Positions 61,974 to 64,000 of a stretch of DNA of 64,000 nucleotides are shown one piece after another. Positions within the stretch are counted from its first letter, which is position 1. Every line of letters starts with the position of its first letter. Both the position numbers and the translations under genes were made by a program. The notes under the pieces are model-generated. The model was not told where the DNA came from. It saw only the letters and a program-made list of their open reading frames with translations, and made no database searches. The DNA is from a virus. The stretch lies in the IMG/VR virus record IMGVR_UViG_3300033182_000157, positions 16,036-80,035 of that record. One strand, 5' to 3'.

Positions 61974-62660
61974 ATGAATACAGATTTTGAATATTATTAC
62001 AACAATGTTCCTGGACACGGCAAGTGTAGAAATAATCTAATTTATACCAGCCTTGTTAATAAAGAGCAGACTAAGTTTGTTCAATGGTATTATAATGATA
62101 CTGGATATCATAAAGGACAGAACCAAGTTGTTGATCCGTATAAAATGAGAGAAAAGTGGGATAGAGAAATACATTATCTACATCTTATGGGCACACATTT
62201 TCCTCAGCACGTTCCTACTTATGATGTAGATATTTTAGAAAGAAAAATTTATCTAGATATACAAGGCCCTGATTTTTGGGAGATGGCAGGGTGCCTAACT
62301 GAAAATTACGATAAAATATTACCAGACTGGCAAGACCAAATGCTTGAAATAATCAAAGCACATAAAAGTTTAGGGCTACACAAATATAGTATGCATCCAA
62401 GTAGTTACTTTATAGTAGATGGAAAACTTAAAAGTATTAATTACTTTTTTACATACCAAGAAGATGAGCCATTTGTTAGCATAGCAGATGTTGAAAGCCA
62501 CATATACAGCACTCGTCAAGATGAAATGCGTAAGCACTTAGAAACACTAGGCATTGAATGGGATAAACCACAACCTTGGGAAGTAATGGATAAACTATGC
62601 TGGAATAGTTTTAGAACAAACTACCCGGAAGATTTTATAGAGAAAGCACTTAATGTATAA
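61974..62660 (+). CDS. Kinase-fold-like protein (paralog 2)
   Basis: A 228-aa protein with a kinase-like order of motifs: an N-terminal lobe with KFVQWYYND, a helix (YKMREKWDREIHYLHLM), PTYDVDILERKIYLD as hinge, and HKYSMHPSSYFIVDGKLKSI followed by NYF in the positions of HxD...N and DFG. The Asp residues of both catalytic motifs are altered, so it may be inactive or binding-only. It resembles the protein at 56392. It is coupled by 8 bases (ATGTATAA) to the GNAT-like gene. Confidence 0.42.
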   Translation: MNTDFEYYYNNVPGHGKCRNNLIYTSLVNKEQTKFVQWYYNDTGYHKGQNQVVDPYKMREKWDREIHYLHLMGTHFPQHVPTYDVDILERKIYLDIQGPDFWEMAGCLTENYDKILPDWQDQMLEIIKAHKSLGLHKYSMHPSSYFIVDGKLKSINYFFTYQEDEPFVSIADVESHIYSTRQDEMRKHLETLGIEWDKPQPWEVMDKLCWNSFRTNYPEDFIEKALNV

Positions 62661-63207
62661 GATAGTTCCCTTTTCAGATGATTTAAACTTAGAAGAATTT
62701 TATATCAAAGCAAAAGCAAAAGGTTATGAAAACAATTCAAGTCGCTTTTGGTTAAAAGACTGTTTTCGCAACGAAACAGAAAGCGAAACTTGGATTCTAT
62801 TTTATAACGATAAAGCGGTAGGAAGTGTGGCAGCACATTCGTTTCCGGAGATGGGAGAGAACGCATATCGCATTGCTGCTCGTACTTGTATACTAACAGA
62901 TGAAATAGATACTCCTACACTAAGAACACGTAATCAAATAATTACACACCAACACGCAACAGGGCAGTTTCTTATTCCTGCTTGTATAGAATGGGCAGGT
63001 AAAGAAAACAATCTGTATATAACATCTAATAAGTTAGAAGCAGGATCACAACGACTAGTACATACTGTTTATTTTCCCGCAATGGAAAAAAGCGGACAAG
63101 TAGAAAACCACGGTGAAATAGAATACCGTGGTGCTAATCAAACTGTTTGGAAATTAAACGTAGAGAGATTCTACGAAGAACTAAACAAATATCCTAGATG
63201 GAATTAA
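62653..63207 (+). CDS. GNAT-like acetyltransferase, tentative
   Basis: A 184-aa protein whose centre resembles the GNAT fold: WILFYNDKAVGSVAAHSFPE is the beta2-beta3 hairpin, YRIAARTCILTD the beta4 strand, and a helix with RTRNQIITHQHATGQFLIP follows where acetyl-CoA binds. A clear Q/RxxGxG/A loop is missing, so the call is tentative. It overlaps the kinase-like gene by 8 bases, and its TAA stop overlaps the convergent stop in the sequence TTAA. Confidence 0.4.
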   Translation: MYKIVPFSDDLNLEEFYIKAKAKGYENNSSRFWLKDCFRNETESETWILFYNDKAVGSVAAHSFPEMGENAYRIAARTCILTDEIDTPTLRTRNQIITHQHATGQFLIPACIEWAGKENNLYITSNKLEAGSQRLVHTVYFPAMEKSGQVENHGEIEYRGANQTVWKLNVERFYEELNKYPRWN

Positions 63208-63428
63208 GTAAACGGTAATGCGTCAATTTTTGATCTAATTTCAGAATGTTTTGAATTACCAGTTGAAATCCACGTATTATCACCGTCTTTAATCCAAACA
63301 GCATAGTCTGAACTTACCCACGGCATTCCGTAAATATCTAAAAACTTTATAAGACCAACATCGTTTAGATTTAGTACAGAAACTATTTGGTCGTCTGATA
63401 ATTTCAATACGCCTGCGTTATAACTCAT
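63204..63428 (-). CDS. Small hypothetical protein, minus strand
   Basis: A 74-aa acidic protein without recognised family. It contains LSDDQIVSVLNLNDVGLIKF, then GMPWVSSDYAVWIKDGDN and a C-terminal helix. The start overlaps the stop of the upstream minus-strand gene by 4 bases (ATGA), so the two are coupled, and the reading frame is probably real. No membrane segment or catalytic motif is seen. Confidence 0.5.
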   Translation of the reverse strand: MSYNAGVLKLSDDQIVSVLNLNDVGLIKFLDIYGMPWVSSDYAVWIKDGDNTWISTGNSKHSEIRSKIDALPFT

Positions 63429-64000
63429 GCTAAGTCTCCTAAGTTGTAAGTGAATACTGAAGAATCTAAATTTGAAACGTATGTTTGGAAAACATTTGGA
63501 TTATTGTGAGCATTAGGATTAAGACTTACTGATAAACGTTGTTTCAAATGTGCTAAGACAGTAATTAAATGCTGCGAATACTCATTTACGTCAATAGATT
63601 GACGATTAGTGTAATTTAATGGAGGAGCCCAAAACCACTCGTTATCAGCATTTCTAAAATATTTACTTAGACCGAATACAAATTCACCTTCATTACTAGG
63701 CCACACTTTCATGCCCGCAGGCTGTTCTGCTAAAACGTTTAATGTGTCTACTGTACTAACAGCATAACTATTAAGAATGTTAGTTAATGAAATTGTTTCG
63801 TTATTAAATGCTGCTGTAATTGATGGTGATGTATTAGCATACGGTTTGCTGAATACATTATAAATCCATGTCTGATAATCTATAGTAACTTCTTCGTGGG
63901 TTTCGCAAACAGCAACAGAAATATTAGATTGGCCCATTAGCGTTCTAAACTGATTATGTTGACTTGCTGAAGTCAAAAGCCATGTATTGTTTAGTGTGTA
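63425..64000 (-). CDS. Unrecognised protein, 5' end cut by right window edge
   Basis: The frame stays open to the right edge on the minus strand (the TTG at 63976 is not a convincing start), so the gene is partial at its N-terminus. About 190 C-terminal residues are visible: a polar helix-rich protein with VAVCETHEEVTIDYQTWIYN, VWPSNEGEFVFGLSKYFRNA, WFWAPPLNYTNRQSID, and an Asn-rich end. No family recognised. It is coupled to the 74-aa gene by a 4-base overlap. Confidence 0.5.
   Translation of the reverse strand, partial: YTLNNTWLLTSASQHNQFRTLMGQSNISVAVCETHEEVTIDYQTWIYNVFSKPYANTSPSITAAFNNETISLTNILNSYAVSTVDTLNVLAEQPAGMKVWPSNEGEFVFGLSKYFRNADNEWFWAPPLNYTNRQSIDVNEYSQHLITVLAHLKQRLSVSLNPNAHNNPNVFQTYVSNLDSSVFTYNLGDLA

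Overview
The window is a gap-free, low-GC stretch of a T4-like contractile-tailed phage genome, most likely from a marine virus. Three things support this. The baseplate genes run in T4-like order (gp53, hub, gp5 spike, gp25, gp6). They are followed by very large tail and fibre genes. The rest is a block of glycosyltransferase, 2-oxoglutarate oxygenase and radical SAM genes of the sort common in marine T4-like phages. The host cannot be read from the sequence; SAR11-like bacteria or picocyanobacteria are the obvious candidates. No tRNA, integrase, transposase or CRISPR array is visible, and no gap between genes exceeds about 70 bases.

Layout. 1-34866 is the virion module, all on the + strand: a tail structural protein cut by the left edge, gp53, a 900-aa hub-like protein, gp5, gp25, gp6, a giant 4511-aa protein, a 203-aa structural protein, three fibres sharing one N-terminal module (one with a collar domain, one with an S74 chaperone) and two paralogous small structural proteins. 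34876-64000 is an enzyme island that opens with a strong sigma70-like promoter. It holds five glycosyltransferase-like genes, a nucleotide-sugar dehydrogenase, nine radical SAM genes (four with an N-terminal Cys-rich twitch-like segment, one with a B12-binding-like domain), six HxD...H oxygenases of the aspartyl/asparaginyl beta-hydroxylase type, two short PLP aminotransferase-like paralogs, a QueC-like PP-loop ATPase, a methyltransferase, a short SDR, two kinase-like proteins, a GNAT-like protein and several unknowns.

How the parts work together. The virion module builds the baseplate and adsorption apparatus. The repeated motif AATAAATAC lies just upstream of gp6, the 203-aa gene, the third fibre and the dehydrogenase, and resembles T4-type late promoters (TATAAATA). 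The island instead shows TTGACA-N17-TAttAT-type promoters at 34876 and 43502. Island genes are tightly coupled by 4-, 8- and 11-17-nt overlaps and are interrupted by minus-strand cassettes whose 3' ends overlap those of their convergent neighbours.

The most unusual aspect is the concentration of radical SAM, PLP, oxygenase and PP-loop enzymes in about 25 kb, with the same classes recurring in different orders. This suggests a phage-encoded pathway that builds or modifies an amino-acid-, peptide- or sugar-based product. The substrate is unknown, and neither a precursor peptide nor a complete known pathway was recognised.
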